Shown in pieces: positions 26,174 to 37,283 of a DNA stretch of 64,000 bases; within the stretch, counting starts at the first letter, position 1; each line of letters begins with the position of its first letter. This stretch comes from Chryseosolibacter histidinae (GTDB lineage: Bacteria; Bacteroidota; Bacteroidia; Cytophagales; Cyclobacteriaceae). The DNA lies in the NCBI RefSeq assembly GCF_018598225.1, contig NZ_JAHESF010000005.1:62001-126000 (forward strand). The letters run 5' to 3'. The position numbers and the translations under genes were made by a program. The notes under the pieces were generated by a model, which was not told where the DNA came from, did not search any database, and saw only the letters and a list, made by a program, of their open reading frames with translations.

Positions 26174-27495
26174 TGAAACGTTTCTTTCAAACCATAAGGA
26201 ACATCTTTTCGATCGAAGATCTTCGTGTCAGGATCCTGAACACCATCGGGTTCCTGATCATCTTCAGATTGGGATCATTCATCGTTATCCCGGGTATCAA
26301 TCCTGATCATCCGAGTCTTGCCGACGCGGGAGATACAGACGGTATCCTCGGATTGTTGAATACTTTCCTGGGCGGATCGTTCAGCCGCGCATCCATCTTT
26401 GCACTGGGTATCATGCCGTATATCTCGGCGTCGATCATCGTGCAGCTGCTGACCTTTGCCGTACCCTATTTCCAGAAACTTCAGAAAGAAGGTGATTCCG
26501 GACGCAAGCGTCTCAATCAGTTTACCCGTGTGCTGACCATCTTTATCACAGGATTCCAGAGCTATGCTTACATCCGTGGTACGATAGACCAGGGTGCCAT
26601 TATCGATCCGGGCTTCTTCTTCTACTTCTCTGCCATCACCATCCTGGTGGCCGGAACCATGTTCTGTATGTGGCTGGGAGAGCGCATCACCGATAAAGGT
26701 ATCGGAAACGGTATTTCAGTGCTGATCATGATCGGCATTGTATCAAGGCTCCCCGCCGCGCTTTCAAACGAAGCGGTAAGCCGCGGAATGAACGGCGCTT
26801 TGTTGTTCATCATTGAATTGATCGTGCTGTTTGCCATCGTGATGGGCGTGATCATGCTCACACAGGCTACCCGCCGGATCCCGATCCAGTATGCCAAGCA
26901 GGTGATCGGTAACAAGCTGTACGGTGGAAAACGCGATTTCATTCCCCTGAAGCTGAACTCAGCCGGTGTTATGCCCATCATCTTCGCGCAGGCGTTGATG
27001 TTCATCCCGGTGCTGCTGGTAGGTATGTGGAGAGACACAGAATGGGGTACTTATATCGGCACAACCTTCTCGGATCCTTACTCATGGCAGTACAGCCTGG
27101 TGTTTGGAACGCTGATCCTGATCTTCACGTTCTTTTACACGGCGATCACGATCAACTCTAACGACATTGCCGATAACCTGAAAAGGAACGGTGGTTTTGT
27201 TCCCGGTGTAAAACCCGGCAAGCAGACAGCCGAATTTATCGATACAGTTTTATCAAGAATTACTTTGCCTGGTGCTTTGTTCCTCGCGGTGATCGCCATC
27301 CTTCCTGCCTTTGCAGTGAAGCTGGGCATCAGCCAGAACTTCGCACAGTTCTACGGTGGTACTTCATTGCTGATCATGGTGGGGGTTATCCTCGACACCC
27401 TGCAGCAGATCGAAAGCTACCTGCTGATGAGACACTATGAAGGTATGATGAAGTCAGGCAGGGTAAAAGGACGTTCTCAATTTGCTGCGGCTTAA
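26173..27495 (+). CDS. secY: Preprotein translocase subunit SecY
   Basis: The 440-residue pore subunit of the Sec channel with ten membrane helices. It has FLIIFRLGSFIVIPGI at the start, FALGIMPYISASIIVQLL near the plug, and KSGRVKGRSQ at the end. It starts on the last base of rplO. Standard spc-operon location. Confidence 0.98.
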   Translation: MKRFFQTIRNIFSIEDLRVRILNTIGFLIIFRLGSFIVIPGINPDHPSLADAGDTDGILGLLNTFLGGSFSRASIFALGIMPYISASIIVQLLTFAVPYFQKLQKEGDSGRKRLNQFTRVLTIFITGFQSYAYIRGTIDQGAIIDPGFFFYFSAITILVAGTMFCMWLGERITDKGIGNGISVLIMIGIVSRLPAALSNEAVSRGMNGALLFIIELIVLFAIVMGVIMLTQATRRIPIQYAKQVIGNKLYGGKRDFIPLKLNSAGVMPIIFAQALMFIPVLLVGMWRDTEWGTYIGTTFSDPYSWQYSLVFGTLILIFTFFYTAITINSNDIADNLKRNGGFVPGVKPGKQTAEFIDTVLSRITLPGALFLAVIAILPAFAVKLGISQNFAQFYGGTSLLIMVGVILDTLQQIESYLLMRHYEGMMKSGRVKGRSQFAAA

Positions 27496-27502
27496 ACGCT
27501 GA

Positions 27503-28315
27503 ATGGTCAACTTAAAGACTGAAGAGGAACTGGTTATTATTCGTGAGAGCTCCCAATTACTGGGAAAAGCACACGGTGAAATAGCCAGGCTCGTCAAGCC
27601 CGGTGTAAAAACCATGGCGCTCGATAAGTTGGCGGAGGAATACATCCGGGATCATGGCGGAATTCCTTCCTTTAAGAACTACAGGGGTTTCCCTGCTTCA
27701 CTGTGCATCTCGGTAAACGAGATCGTAGTGCATGGCTTCCCCGGAAGTTACGAGATCAAGGAAGGTGACATTATTTCGATTGATTGCGGGGTTCAGTACA
27801 AAGGCTACCACAGTGACTCAGCTTACACTTACCCACTGGAGGGTGTAAAGCCGGAAACACTGCTGCTCCTGGAAAGAACTTACGATTCGCTGTATCTGGG
27901 CATCGCCCAGGCAAAAGCGGGTAACAGGATCGGCGATGTAGCCCACGCCATTCAGAGTTACGTTGAAAGTTTCGGATATGGCGTGGTGCGCGAGCTGGTA
28001 GGCCATGGTGTTGGAAAGAAGCTTCACGAAGATCCCGAGGTCCCTAACTACGGAAAGCGGGGTAAAGGCGTGAAGATCGTGGCGGGAATGGTGTTCGCCA
28101 TCGAGCCCATGATCAACCAGGGAACAAAAAGTGTGGTGCAGGAGCGTGATGGCTGGACGATCCGTACGGCAGATAAGAAACCCTCGGCGCATTTTGAGCA
28201 CATGGTTGCGATACATGCAGACAGGACTGAAGTTTTGACAACGCATCAATATATAGAAGAAAATTACAGCTATAAGTGGCGAAGCAAAGGTCAATTGAGC
28301 AAGATGGTACCATAA
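27503..28315 (+). CDS. map: Methionine aminopeptidase, type I
   Basis: A 270-residue metalloenzyme that removes the initiator Met from new proteins. The metal ligands are visible in [20 protein letters not shown] (two Asp), [12 protein letters not shown] (His) and [10 protein letters not shown] (Glu), with a later Glu after EVLTTHQ. It starts [10 protein letters not shown] 8 bases after secY. Its 3' end overlaps the next gene, infA, by 40 bases in another frame. Confidence 0.97.
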   Translation: MVNLKTEEELVIIRESSQLLGKAHGEIARLVKPGVKTMALDKLAEEYIRDHGGIPSFKNYRGFPASLCISVNEIVVHGFPGSYEIKEGDIISIDCGVQYKGYHSDSAYTYPLEGVKPETLLLLERTYDSLYLGIAQAKAGNRIGDVAHAIQSYVESFGYGVVRELVGHGVGKKLHEDPEVPNYGKRGKGVKIVAGMVFAIEPMINQGTKSVVQERDGWTIRTADKKPSAHFEHMVAIHADRTEVLTTHQYIEENYSYKWRSKGQLSKMVP

Positions 28316-28494
28316 GCGAAGCATTGTCTAACGCAATGTTTCGGGTACAACTGGAAAACGGACATGAGGTATTGGCCCACATTTCGGGCAAAATGCGCAT
28401 GAACTACATCCGCATATTGCCTGGCGACAGGGTAAGACTCGAAATGTCGCCTTACGATTTGACAAAGGGCAGGATTGTGTTCAGATACAAGTAG
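28276..28494 (+). CDS. infA: Translation initiation factor IF-1
   Basis: A 72-residue OB-fold factor that blocks the A site during initiation. It starts at a GTG (28276); no ATG gives the full N-terminus [16 protein letters not shown]. It continues with [20 protein letters not shown] and [13 protein letters not shown]. The first 40 bases lie within the end of map in a different frame, suggesting tight translational coupling. Confidence 0.96.
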   Translation: MAKQRSIEQDGTISEALSNAMFRVQLENGHEVLAHISGKMRMNYIRILPGDRVRLEMSPYDLTKGRIVFRYK

Positions 28495-28508
28495 ATATAT
28501 AAACGAAA

Positions 28509-28625
28509 ATGAAAGTTAAAGCATCCATAAAGAAGCGCAGCGCTGACTGTAAGATCATCAGACGCAAGGGCAAGTTGTATGTGATTAACAAAAAGAATCC
28601 AAGGTATAAACAAAGACAAGGTTAA
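28509..28625 (+). CDS. rpmJ: 50S ribosomal protein L36
   Basis: A 38-residue protein starting [16 protein letters not shown] and ending NPRYKQRQG. Only one of the zinc-ligand cysteines (Cys14) is present, so this is the zinc-free form. Normal place between infA and rpsM. Confidence 0.95.
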   Translation: MKVKASIKKRSADCKIIRRKGKLYVINKKNPRYKQRQG

Positions 28626-28631
28626 CAGACT

Positions 28632-29012
28632 ATGGCACGTATTGCTGGTGTAGATATTCCTGACAATAAGCGAGGCGAAATCGGCCTTACTTACATTTTT
28701 GGTATTGGCCGCAGGTCAGCCCAAAAGATCCTTACAGAAGCCAATGTGAATTTGGATAAGAAGGTGAAGGAGTGGAATGACGAAGAGTCAAACGCGATCA
28801 GGGCTATCATTGCCGAGAAATTCAGAATTGAGGGTGTGCTCAAGTCTGAGATCCAGCTCAGCATCAAACGCCTCATGGATATCGGATGCTATCGCGGACT
28901 GCGTCACCGTAAAGGTCTGCCCGTTCGTGGCCAGACTACCAAGAACAACGCGCGTACCCGCAAAGGAAAACGTAAGACGGTAGCCAACAAGAAGAAGGCA
29001 ACTAAAGGTTAA
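28632..29012 (+). CDS. rpsM: 30S ribosomal protein S13
   Basis: A 126-residue head protein that contacts the P-site tRNA. It has [34 protein letters not shown], and [20 protein letters not shown]. It starts 6 bases after rpmJ and opens the alpha-operon group. Confidence 0.98.
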   Translation: MARIAGVDIPDNKRGEIGLTYIFGIGRRSAQKILTEANVNLDKKVKEWNDEESNAIRAIIAEKFRIEGVLKSEIQLSIKRLMDIGCYRGLRHRKGLPVRGQTTKNNARTRKGKRKTVANKKKATKG

Positions 29013-29040
29013 TTGAACTAAAAAATAAACTTTTCAATAA

Positions 29041-29439
29041 ATGGCAACTGCTGAAAAGAGAAAAGATAAAGCAAAAAAGAGGGTGGTGAATGTTGAGGCT
29101 GTAGGAGAAGCCCACATCAAGGCTACTTTCAACAACATCATTATCGCAATGACCAACACAACCGGCCAGGTTATCTCTTGGGCATCTGCTGGTAAGATGG
29201 GCTTCAAAGGATCGAAGAAGAACACCCCCTATGCAGCACAGATGGCCGCGCAGGATTGCGCTACCAAAGCTTATGAGCAGGGCTTGAGAAAAGTTGAGGT
29301 CTTTGTGAAAGGTCCCGGCGCAGGTCGCGAATCAGCGATCCGTACCATCCAGGGAGCAGGCATCGAGATCACCGCTATCCGCGATGTGACGCCGCTGCCC
29401 CACAACGGCTGCAGACCTCCTAAAAGAAGAAGAGTTTAA
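29041..29439 (+). CDS. rpsK: 30S ribosomal protein S11
   Basis: A 132-residue platform protein near the E site. It has [34 protein letters not shown], and [17 protein letters not shown] at the end. Normal length. Confidence 0.98.
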   Translation: MATAEKRKDKAKKRVVNVEAVGEAHIKATFNNIIIAMTNTTGQVISWASAGKMGFKGSKKNTPYAAQMAAQDCATKAYEQGLRKVEVFVKGPGAGRESAIRTIQGAGIEITAIRDVTPLPHNGCRPPKRRRV

Positions 29440-29441
29440 TC

Positions 29442-29505
29442 ATTGACGATTTACGATGGACGATCTGCGATTCAACAATTGCAGATCGTCAATCTGAAAT
29501 CCAAA
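29442..29505. repeat. GACGAT-word inverted repeat inside the alpha operon
   Basis: Left words GACGATTTAC, GATGGACGATCTGCGATT face right words TGCAGATCGTCAATC. ATCTGC and GCAGAT can pair around CGATTCAACAATT. It lies in the 79-base rpsK-rpsD spacer and would be transcribed in the operon mRNA. Confidence 0.65.
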
Positions 29506-29518
29506 ATTTTAAATACAC

Positions 29519-30124
29519 ATGGCAAGATATACAGGCCCTAAGGTCAGAATTTCAAGAAGATTTAACGAGCCTATCTTAGGCGAGAACAAGGCGTTGGCAA
29601 AGAAGAACTACGCTCCCGGTCAGCACGGCCGTGGCAAAAAGCGTAAACAGTCTGAATATGCCACACAGCTTGCTGAAAAGCAGAAAGCCAAGTACATCTA
29701 CGGTCTGCTCGAGCGTCAGTTTGCAAAATTGTTCAGCGAAGCATCCCGCAAGAAAGGTGTTACCGGTGAAACCCTGCTCCAGCTTCTCGAAGCACGTCTG
29801 GATAACACCGTTTACCGCCTGGGTATTGCCCCCACCCGCAGGGCTGCACGCCAGCTCGTGATCCACAAACACATTCAGGTGAACGGCGAGATCGTTAACA
29901 TTCCCTCATTCACCCTGAGACCTGGCGACCTGGTGGGTGTGCGTGAGCGTTCAAAATCACTCGAAGCCATCAACAACAGCCTGTCTATCCAAGGGGCAAA
30001 AAAATACAATTGGTTGGAATGGGATAACAACGAGATGGTAGGCAAGATCGTAAATCTTCCTCCCCGTCAGGACATCCCGGAAAACATCAACGAGCAGCTG
30101 ATCGTTGAATTGTATTCTAAGTAA
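29519..30124 (+). CDS. rpsD: 30S ribosomal protein S4
   Basis: A 201-residue primary 16S rRNA-binding protein. It has [37 protein letters not shown], and [20 protein letters not shown] with the S4 RNA-binding domain. In E. coli S4 represses the alpha operon. The N-terminal zinc cysteines of some S4 proteins are absent. Confidence 0.98.
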   Translation: MARYTGPKVRISRRFNEPILGENKALAKKNYAPGQHGRGKKRKQSEYATQLAEKQKAKYIYGLLERQFAKLFSEASRKKGVTGETLLQLLEARLDNTVYRLGIAPTRRAARQLVIHKHIQVNGEIVNIPSFTLRPGDLVGVRERSKSLEAINNSLSIQGAKKYNWLEWDNNEMVGKIVNLPPRQDIPENINEQLIVELYSK

Positions 30125-30147
30125 TTTAACTGTTAATCAACATTACT

Positions 30148-31137
30148 ATGTCAATATTAGCATTTCAAATGCCAGAGAAGGTTGTGATGGAAAAGTCTGA
30201 TGATTTTCACGGACTCTTCACATTCAAACCTCTGGAAAAAGGATACGGAGTTACGATCGGTAATGCACTGAGAAGAATTCTGTTGTCCTCCCTGGAAGGT
30301 TATGCGATCACCGGTATCAAGATCCCCGGTGTACTCCATGAGTTTTCTACCATTGAGGGTGTTGTTGAAGATGTAGCGGAGATTATCCTCAACCTGAAAA
30401 TGGTGAGACTCAGGAAACTTGCTGAAACGTTTGACAGCAAGATCACAGTAAGCATCAAGAAGCAGAAGCAGTTCAAAGCTGGTGACATCACCAAGTTCAC
30501 TTCCGCTTTCGAAGTGCTCAATCCCGATCACGTGATCTGCAACCTGGATGAATCTGCGCATTTTGAAATCGAACTGACCATCGAGAAAGGCAGGGGCTAT
30601 TTACCTGCTGAGGAAAATAAACCGACAGAACAGGTATTCGGATTCATTCCGATCGACGCCATTTTCACACCTGTGAAGAATGTGAAATACAGCGTTGAGA
30701 ATACCCGCGTTGAGCAGAAGACTGACTATGAGAAACTCGTGGTTGACATCGAGACCGACGGTTCGATCCACCCCGAGAAAGCACTGGAAGGCGCTGCCCA
30801 CATCCTCATCCAGCACTTCAGGCTGTTCTCCGACAAGTCTATCGAGCTCGAAACCGGCAAAGATGCTGAGATCGAGCAGGTAGACGAAGAGATGCTTCAC
30901 ATGCGCAAGCTGCTGAAGACACCCCTTCACGACCTCGACCTGTCTGTACGCGCATACAACTGCCTTAAAGCAGCCGATGTTAAAACCCTCGGAGATCTGG
31001 TTCAGCTCGAGATCTCGGATATGATGAAGTTCAGGAACTTTGGTAAGAAGTCACTGGCCGAATTGGAACAACTGGTAGCGGAGAAGAACCTTACTTTCGG
31101 TATGGATCTTTCCAAATATAAACTTGAAGAAGACTAG
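30148..31137 (+). CDS. rpoA: RNA polymerase alpha subunit
   Basis: A 329-residue subunit. The N-terminal assembly domain ([35 protein letters not shown]) and the C-terminal DNA-contact domain ([32 protein letters not shown]) are both complete. It sits between rpsD and rplQ as usual. Confidence 0.99.
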   Translation: MSILAFQMPEKVVMEKSDDFHGLFTFKPLEKGYGVTIGNALRRILLSSLEGYAITGIKIPGVLHEFSTIEGVVEDVAEIILNLKMVRLRKLAETFDSKITVSIKKQKQFKAGDITKFTSAFEVLNPDHVICNLDESAHFEIELTIEKGRGYLPAEENKPTEQVFGFIPIDAIFTPVKNVKYSVENTRVEQKTDYEKLVVDIETDGSIHPEKALEGAAHILIQHFRLFSDKSIELETGKDAEIEQVDEEMLHMRKLLKTPLHDLDLSVRAYNCLKAADVKTLGDLVQLEISDMMKFRNFGKKSLAELEQLVAEKNLTFGMDLSKYKLEED

Positions 31138-31142
31138 AAAAC

Positions 31143-31712
31143 ATGAGACACGGTAAGAAAGTAAATCACCTAGGAAGGAAAACAGCCCACAGACAAGCGC
31201 TGTTGTCTAACCTTGCATCTTCGCTCATTTTAAATAAGAGGATCACCACTACGGTTGCCAAGGCGAAGGCCCTGAGGAAGTATGTTGAGCCCCTCATCAC
31301 CAAATCAAAAGAAGATACAACGCACTCCAGAAGGACTGTGTTCTCATACCTCCAGAACAAAGAATCTGTACAGACCCTGTTTGGCGAAATTGCCGGCAAG
31401 GTGGCTGACAGACCCGGTGGATACACCCGCATCATCAAGCTGGCCGATACCCGCTTGGGTGATAATGCTGAAGTGTGCCTCATCGAGCTGGTAGACTTCA
31501 ACACCCTCTACACCAAAGAAGCTGCGGTGAAGAAAGGCAGAACCCGCAGAAGCCGCGGTAAAGGCAAAGAAGGTGTAGCTGACGCTGAAGTAGTACAGGA
31601 TGCACCGGCAGCAGAAGCTAAGGCCGAAAAGAAAACCAAGAAGGCTTCTTCGAAAGAAGAACCGAAAGCTGAAAAGAAAACGACTTCAAAGTCTAAAAAG
31701 ACAAAAGAATAG
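31143..31712 (+). CDS. rplQ: 50S ribosomal protein L17 with Lys/Ala/Glu tail
   Basis: The L17 core has [38 protein letters not shown], and [20 protein letters not shown]. The core is normally about 120 residues; here about 60 low-complexity residues rich in Lys, Ala, Glu and Ser follow ([18 protein letters not shown]). Such tails occur in other Bacteroidota L17 proteins. It is the last ribosomal gene before a strong terminator. Confidence 0.97.
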   Translation: MRHGKKVNHLGRKTAHRQALLSNLASSLILNKRITTTVAKAKALRKYVEPLITKSKEDTTHSRRTVFSYLQNKESVQTLFGEIAGKVADRPGGYTRIIKLADTRLGDNAEVCLIELVDFNTLYTKEAAVKKGRTRRSRGKGKEGVADAEVVQDAPAAEAKAEKKTKKASSKEEPKAEKKTTSKSKKTKE

Positions 31713-31732
31713 TGTTTCACAAAAGCATATCG

Positions 31733-31768
31733 AAAAAGGGATTGGATCTAAATTCAATCCCTTTTTTT
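31733..31768 (+). terminator. Intrinsic terminator after rplQ
   Basis: A perfect 12-bp stem, AAAAAGGGATTG pairing with CAATCCCTTTTT, loop GATCTAAATT, continuing as TTTTTTT. It lies 20 bases after the rplQ stop and closes the long ribosomal unit. Confidence 0.93.
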
Positions 31769-31845
31769 GTGCTCAATCGTTACCGGAAATTTGCGCCGAA
31801 AACGCTGGCATTAGTTGAAATTCATATCTTATTTTGGTGAATCTT

Positions 31846-32946
31846 ATGCAGAAAAAAGCTTATCTACTCCTGGAAGACGGACTGCTGGTGGAAGGCACTC
31901 CGATCGGTAAAATTGGCACATCCGGCGGCGAGATCTGTTTCAATACAGGTATGACGGGGTATCAGGAAATCTATACCGATCCTTCATACTACGGCCAGAT
32001 CATCGTCAACACAACCGCCCACATCGGTAACTATGGAACGCTGGATAACGAACAGGAATCGGGCAGCACCAAAATAGCCGGTATCGTGGTGAATGATTTT
32101 GCGGAAGAGTTCAGCCGCAAAGAGGCCAAAGAGAGCCTTCAGCAATACCTCGAAAAGAACAATGTTGTAGGCATTGCCGATGTGGACACCCGCATGCTGG
32201 TTCGCTACATCCGCAGCAGAGGTGCCATGAATGCCCTGATCTCATCAGAGCTCACACCCGACCAGATGAAAGCAGAGCTGAAGAAAGTTCCTTCGATGGA
32301 CGGCCTCGAGCTTTCGTCTATCGTGAGCACCAAGGAACCTTACTTCATCGGCGAGCCCGACGCAAAATTCAAGGTGGCGGCGCTCGACCTCGGCATTAAG
32401 AACAACATCCTGAAAAACCTTGCCGCGCGTGGCTGCTACATTAAAGTGTTCCCTGCCAAAACTCCCATGAAAGAAATGGCAGCCTGGAAACCCGACGGAT
32501 ACTTTATCTCGAACGGCCCTGGCGATCCCGCGGTGATGGACTACGCTATTGAAACCGTGAAAGGTGTTGTGAACAGCGATACACCGGTGTTCGGCATCTG
32601 CCTTGGACACCAATTGCTTGCGCTGTCATGTGGGCTGTCAACCTACAAGATGCACCACGGCCATCGCGGGCTCAACCACCCGGTGAAGAACCTGATCAGT
32701 GGCAAGGGCGAAATGACGTCGCAGAACCATGGCTTCGCGGTAAGCGACAAAGACCTCGATAAGAATAAAAATGTGGAAGTCACCCACGTTCACCTGAATG
32801 ACAATACCATCATGGGCATCAGGCTGAAGAACAAGAAAGCATTTTCGGTGCAATACCACCCTGAGGCTTCACCGGGGCCACATGATTCCAACTACCTCTT
32901 CGATCAGTTTGTGTCGATGATGTCTGAAGAAAAACAAAAGGCATGA
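31846..32946 (+). CDS. carA: Carbamoyl-phosphate synthase small subunit
   Basis: A 366-residue glutaminase subunit that feeds ammonia to CarB for arginine and pyrimidine synthesis. The N-terminal CPSase domain (GEICFNTGMTGYQEIYTDPS) is followed by the class I amidotransferase domain. The nucleophile Cys lies in FGICLGHQLLALS and the His-Glu pair in QYHPEASPGPHDS. The ATG at 31846 is preferred over an upstream TTG at 31834. No carB is nearby. The rplQ-carA-eno order is common in this phylum. Confidence 0.97.
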   Translation: MQKKAYLLLEDGLLVEGTPIGKIGTSGGEICFNTGMTGYQEIYTDPSYYGQIIVNTTAHIGNYGTLDNEQESGSTKIAGIVVNDFAEEFSRKEAKESLQQYLEKNNVVGIADVDTRMLVRYIRSRGAMNALISSELTPDQMKAELKKVPSMDGLELSSIVSTKEPYFIGEPDAKFKVAALDLGIKNNILKNLAARGCYIKVFPAKTPMKEMAAWKPDGYFISNGPGDPAVMDYAIETVKGVVNSDTPVFGICLGHQLLALSCGLSTYKMHHGHRGLNHPVKNLISGKGEMTSQNHGFAVSDKDLDKNKNVEVTHVHLNDNTIMGIRLKNKKAFSVQYHPEASPGPHDSNYLFDQFVSMMSEEKQKA

Positions 32947-32980
32947 TGCCGAGCAATTCAAAACCAAATCCAATATCTAA

Positions 32981-34270
<1,290 letters not shown>

Positions 34271-34290
34271 GCGACACACAGTAATATCAA

Positions 34291-34324
34291 AAAAAAGCCG
34301 GGCCATTGGTCCGGCTTTTTTTTT
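34291..34324 (+). terminator. Intrinsic terminator after eno
   Basis: An AAAAAGCCGG stem pairs with CCGGCTTTTT, with an inner CC/GG pairing and an ATT loop, followed by a T-run to 34324. It lies 20 bases after the eno stop. Confidence 0.9.
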
Positions 34325-34327
34325 GTC

Positions 34328-34379
34328 GTCGTCAGACCACTGGCCTAAGAGCAGGCCAGCCGCGCAGTGGTCCGACGAC
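34328..34379. repeat. 52-bp near-perfect palindrome downstream of eno
   Basis: GTCGTCAGACCACTG (34328-34342) pairs with CAGTGGTCCGACGAC (34365-34379) with one mismatch, and GGCC pairs with GGCC inside. It follows directly after the eno terminator. No T-run follows it, so it is not a simple terminator. Confidence 0.8.
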
Positions 34380-34460
34380 TATACCAGTCTGATCGTAGAC
34401 TGAAATCAGGAACAACCACACCCGGTTAAGATATTAATATCAACACCGCATTTCCAACCC

Positions 34461-34491
34461 TTTACTCATCGCCTCATAACCACTACCTTTA
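34461..34491 (+). promoter_or_regulatory. Promoter of the helicase gene
   Basis: TTTA at 34461-34464, 19 bases, then TACCTTTA at 34484-34491, each one base off consensus. Transcription would start near 34497, so an upstream TTG start at 34492 is unlikely and the ATG at 34513 is supported. Confidence 0.65.
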
Positions 34492-34512
34492 TTGAGCAAC
34501 ATAAACGTGCCC

Positions 34513-36663
34513 ATGGAATCGAATCCTGTTTTTGATACGGCGGTTGACTTTGTAAACAATACGGCATGTCACATATTCCTGACAGGCAAGGCAGGTACCG
34601 GTAAGACCACATTTCTGAAATACATCAAAGAGCACACTGCTAAAAGATCGGTGGTGGTGGCACCTACTGGCGTGGCGGCCATCAATGCCGGCGGGGTAAC
34701 GATGCATTCGTTCTTTCAATTGCCATTCGGACCTTATGTGCCGGTTACGCGAACAACCCATGCCGAGGGCGTTACAGACAGGCAGGAGCTTTTCAGGAAC
34801 ATCCGTTTCAGTGAAGAGAAACGTGAGCTTCTGCGCGACCTCGAGCTGCTGATCATCGACGAGGTAAGCATGGTGCGCTGCGATACCCTTGATGCCATTG
34901 ACGCCATTCTGCGGCATTTCAGGAAAAGGCCCAATGACGTGTTCGGTGGTGTTCAGGTGCTTTACATCGGGGATCTCTTCCAGTTGCCGCCCGTGATACC
35001 GCAGAGCGAATGGGCTGTGCTGAAAACATATTATACAAGCGAGTTCTTTTTTCATGCAAAAGCCATCGAGCAGGCGCAGCCCATATACATAGCGTTGAAA
35101 AAGATCTACCGCCAGAACGAGCAGCATTTCATAGACATTCTCAACCGTGTCAGAAACGACGAAGCTACTGCGCGCGATCTTGAAGTGCTGAACGCGCGTT
35201 ATGGTGCAACACCTGTTGCCGGCAAAAATTACATCACGCTTACATCGCATAACCACAAGGCAGACAAGATCAATCAACAGGAGCTGGCCAAGCTGCCCGG
35301 AAGACTGTATGAATTTCAGGGCACCGTCGAGGGTGATTTTCCTGAAAAGGCATTGCCTACCGATATGACCCTGCAGCTGAAAAAAGGCGCACAGGTGATG
35401 TTTATCCGGAACGACACCAGCGAAGACCGCAGATATTTCAACGGAAAGATCGTCACGGTGAAAGAAGTTAATGAGGAGTCGATCACGGTGATCCTGAATG
35501 AAGGAGAGGAGCTGCAGCTGGAGAAAGAGACCTGGGATAACATCCGTTACTCCTATAACCAGGTCGATGACAAGATCGATGAGGAGAAGCTCGGAGCATT
35601 TTCACAATACCCGGTGCGCCTCGCCTGGGCAGTGACCATCCACAAAAGTCAGGGGCTCACGTTCGAGCACGCCATCATCGACGCCGGAGAATCGTTTGCG
35701 CCGGGCCAGGTATACGTTGCCCTGAGCCGCTGCACATCGCTTGACGGCATGGTGCTGCATTCAAAGATCGAGCGCCACGCTATTTCAACGCACAAGGAAG
35801 TGCTTGCCTTCTCTGGCAGGGAACACGCCGCGGAAGAACTGCAGGAAACACTTCAGCGGGAGCGGCACATTTTTCTGAACCAGCGGCTGATCGAAACTTT
35901 TGATCTTCAGAAGCTGATCGAGATCGCTGAAAAGCACGTCACCTTTACACAAGGAAAAAAACTGCCCGACGTGGCCGGCGCCCTGGCCTGTGCGCGCAAG
36001 GTGCTGGATAGCATTCGTGAGCAACAAGCGGTGGCTTTGAAATTCAGGTCGCAGCTCGGGGCGTTGCTGGAAGAGAATGACCACAACAAGCTGAAGGAAA
36101 GAGTCTCCAAGGCCATCGACTATTTTTCGAAAGCACTGACCGACGGAGCGCTGCAGCCCCTCGAAGCACACATTGAATCGCTGAAGGGCGCCGCCAAAGT
36201 GAAAAAATACCTTCGCCAGGTGAGGCAGGTGAAGCTTGCTGTAAGCAGAAAGATCAACAGCATTCAGAGCGCCAGTCACGGCGAGACCATATTCAATACT
36301 GCGCCCAGGCTTTCTGTTGTGGAAGCTGAAGAGGCCCTCCGTCAGAAAGATCCGAAGCGTGAGAAAGGCGCCAGCCTCAGGGATACGCTCGACCTGTTTA
36401 AAACAGGCATTACCTTGCCGGAGATCGCTCAGAAACGCGGTCTTGCATTGGGGACCATTGAAAGCCACATTGCCTCGCTGGTGGGCTCGGGAGAAATCAG
36501 TATCGGCGAGGTGATCAGTGAAAGCAAGCTTGCTCGCATCATGACAGTACTCACCGAAATGCCAGGCTCATCGCTCACGCCGGTAAAGGCAAAACTCGGC
36601 GATGGATTTTCGTTCGGCGAAATAAGGGCTGTGATGAATCACCTGGAGCTCAACCAGAAATGA
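34513..36663 (+). CDS. Pif1/RecD-like helicase with C-terminal HTH domain
   Basis: A 716-residue SF1B helicase. Walker A GKAGTGKTT is at residues 25-33, Walker B LLIIDEVSM, then IGDLFQLPPV and the late motifs VTIHKSQGLTFEHAI and GQVYVALSRC. The C-terminus has a helix-turn-helix-like domain (GITLPEIAQKRGLALGTIES), similar to that at the end of some RecQ-type proteins. It likely unwinds DNA with 5'-3' polarity, by family. The ATG at 34513 is chosen from the promoter position. It is monocistronic, between eno and the SusC operon. Confidence 0.88.
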   Translation: MESNPVFDTAVDFVNNTACHIFLTGKAGTGKTTFLKYIKEHTAKRSVVVAPTGVAAINAGGVTMHSFFQLPFGPYVPVTRTTHAEGVTDRQELFRNIRFSEEKRELLRDLELLIIDEVSMVRCDTLDAIDAILRHFRKRPNDVFGGVQVLYIGDLFQLPPVIPQSEWAVLKTYYTSEFFFHAKAIEQAQPIYIALKKIYRQNEQHFIDILNRVRNDEATARDLEVLNARYGATPVAGKNYITLTSHNHKADKINQQELAKLPGRLYEFQGTVEGDFPEKALPTDMTLQLKKGAQVMFIRNDTSEDRRYFNGKIVTVKEVNEESITVILNEGEELQLEKETWDNIRYSYNQVDDKIDEEKLGAFSQYPVRLAWAVTIHKSQGLTFEHAIIDAGESFAPGQVYVALSRCTSLDGMVLHSKIERHAISTHKEVLAFSGREHAAEELQETLQRERHIFLNQRLIETFDLQKLIEIAEKHVTFTQGKKLPDVAGALACARKVLDSIREQQAVALKFRSQLGALLEENDHNKLKERVSKAIDYFSKALTDGALQPLEAHIESLKGAAKVKKYLRQVRQVKLAVSRKINSIQSASHGETIFNTAPRLSVVEAEEALRQKDPKREKGASLRDTLDLFKTGITLPEIAQKRGLALGTIESHIASLVGSGEISIGEVISESKLARIMTVLTEMPGSSLTPVKAKLGDGFSFGEIRAVMNHLELNQK

Positions 36664-37283
36664 GCAAAAAGCAGCAAGGATCTACAAATGGCAGTAAGCG
36701 TGATCCACAGAATTTAGTTGGGTTCTTTGATTAAAAGCATTTTTAAAATACTGTATGGTCAGCCGTTCACGGATTATTCTTTGATCATTGGTCCGTTTTT
36801 TCATAGGTTTAGCTTTGACTTTTCAGGAGCCAAATTTTTTTTGTAATGCTTGAGATTGTAAGGCTGTCCGGTAAACCGGGTGCGTGCACGATGCGTGTAA
36901 TTTTTATAGTCGGGCTGTTCTTTCTGGTTTCGGCATCAGAACAGATCACATACTAAGACCCTGCGCCAGATCAACATGATATTGGTGGTTTTTACCCGGT
37001 CGCAAAAGCATTGGTTGAAAATATATGCCTGCGGTATACTCTTATCAAGCCGCTCAATTGTCTATAGTATCAAGGACCGGTGTGGCCAGACCCGAACGTG
37101 TTGAAAAACCGGTTTCTCCCAAAAACCGATTCATATCCCGAAACTAAACCTAAAACCTATGACTATAACTTTACATAAGAACCTGACACATCAAGTTGTT
37201 GTCCACCAAGGGTGAGCAGCTTCATTGCCTGTACCCGACAGGCTATTTAAATTCCGCTTTCAACTTAAACCAAAACTAACTCT
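36664..37283. other. Long spacer and leader before the susC-like gene
   Basis: A 620-base gap. It holds the candidate promoter at 36780-36811 and a possible 470-base leader. An 18-codon ORF (37159-37215, starting MTITLHKNLT) is preceded by an A-rich context (AAACCTAAAACCT) like that before real starts here. No tRNA or longer ORF was recognised. Confidence 0.5.
36780..36811 (+). promoter_or_regulatory. Candidate promoter of the SusC operon
   Basis: TTTG at 36780-36783, 20 bases, then TAGGTTTA at 36804-36811 (one mismatch). It would give a leader of about 470 bases. Confidence 0.4.

Noticed and set aside
34489-35277. 262-codon minus-strand frame, and another at 35785-36468, opposite the helicase
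   Set aside because: Both mirror helicase codons and have no domain resemblance.
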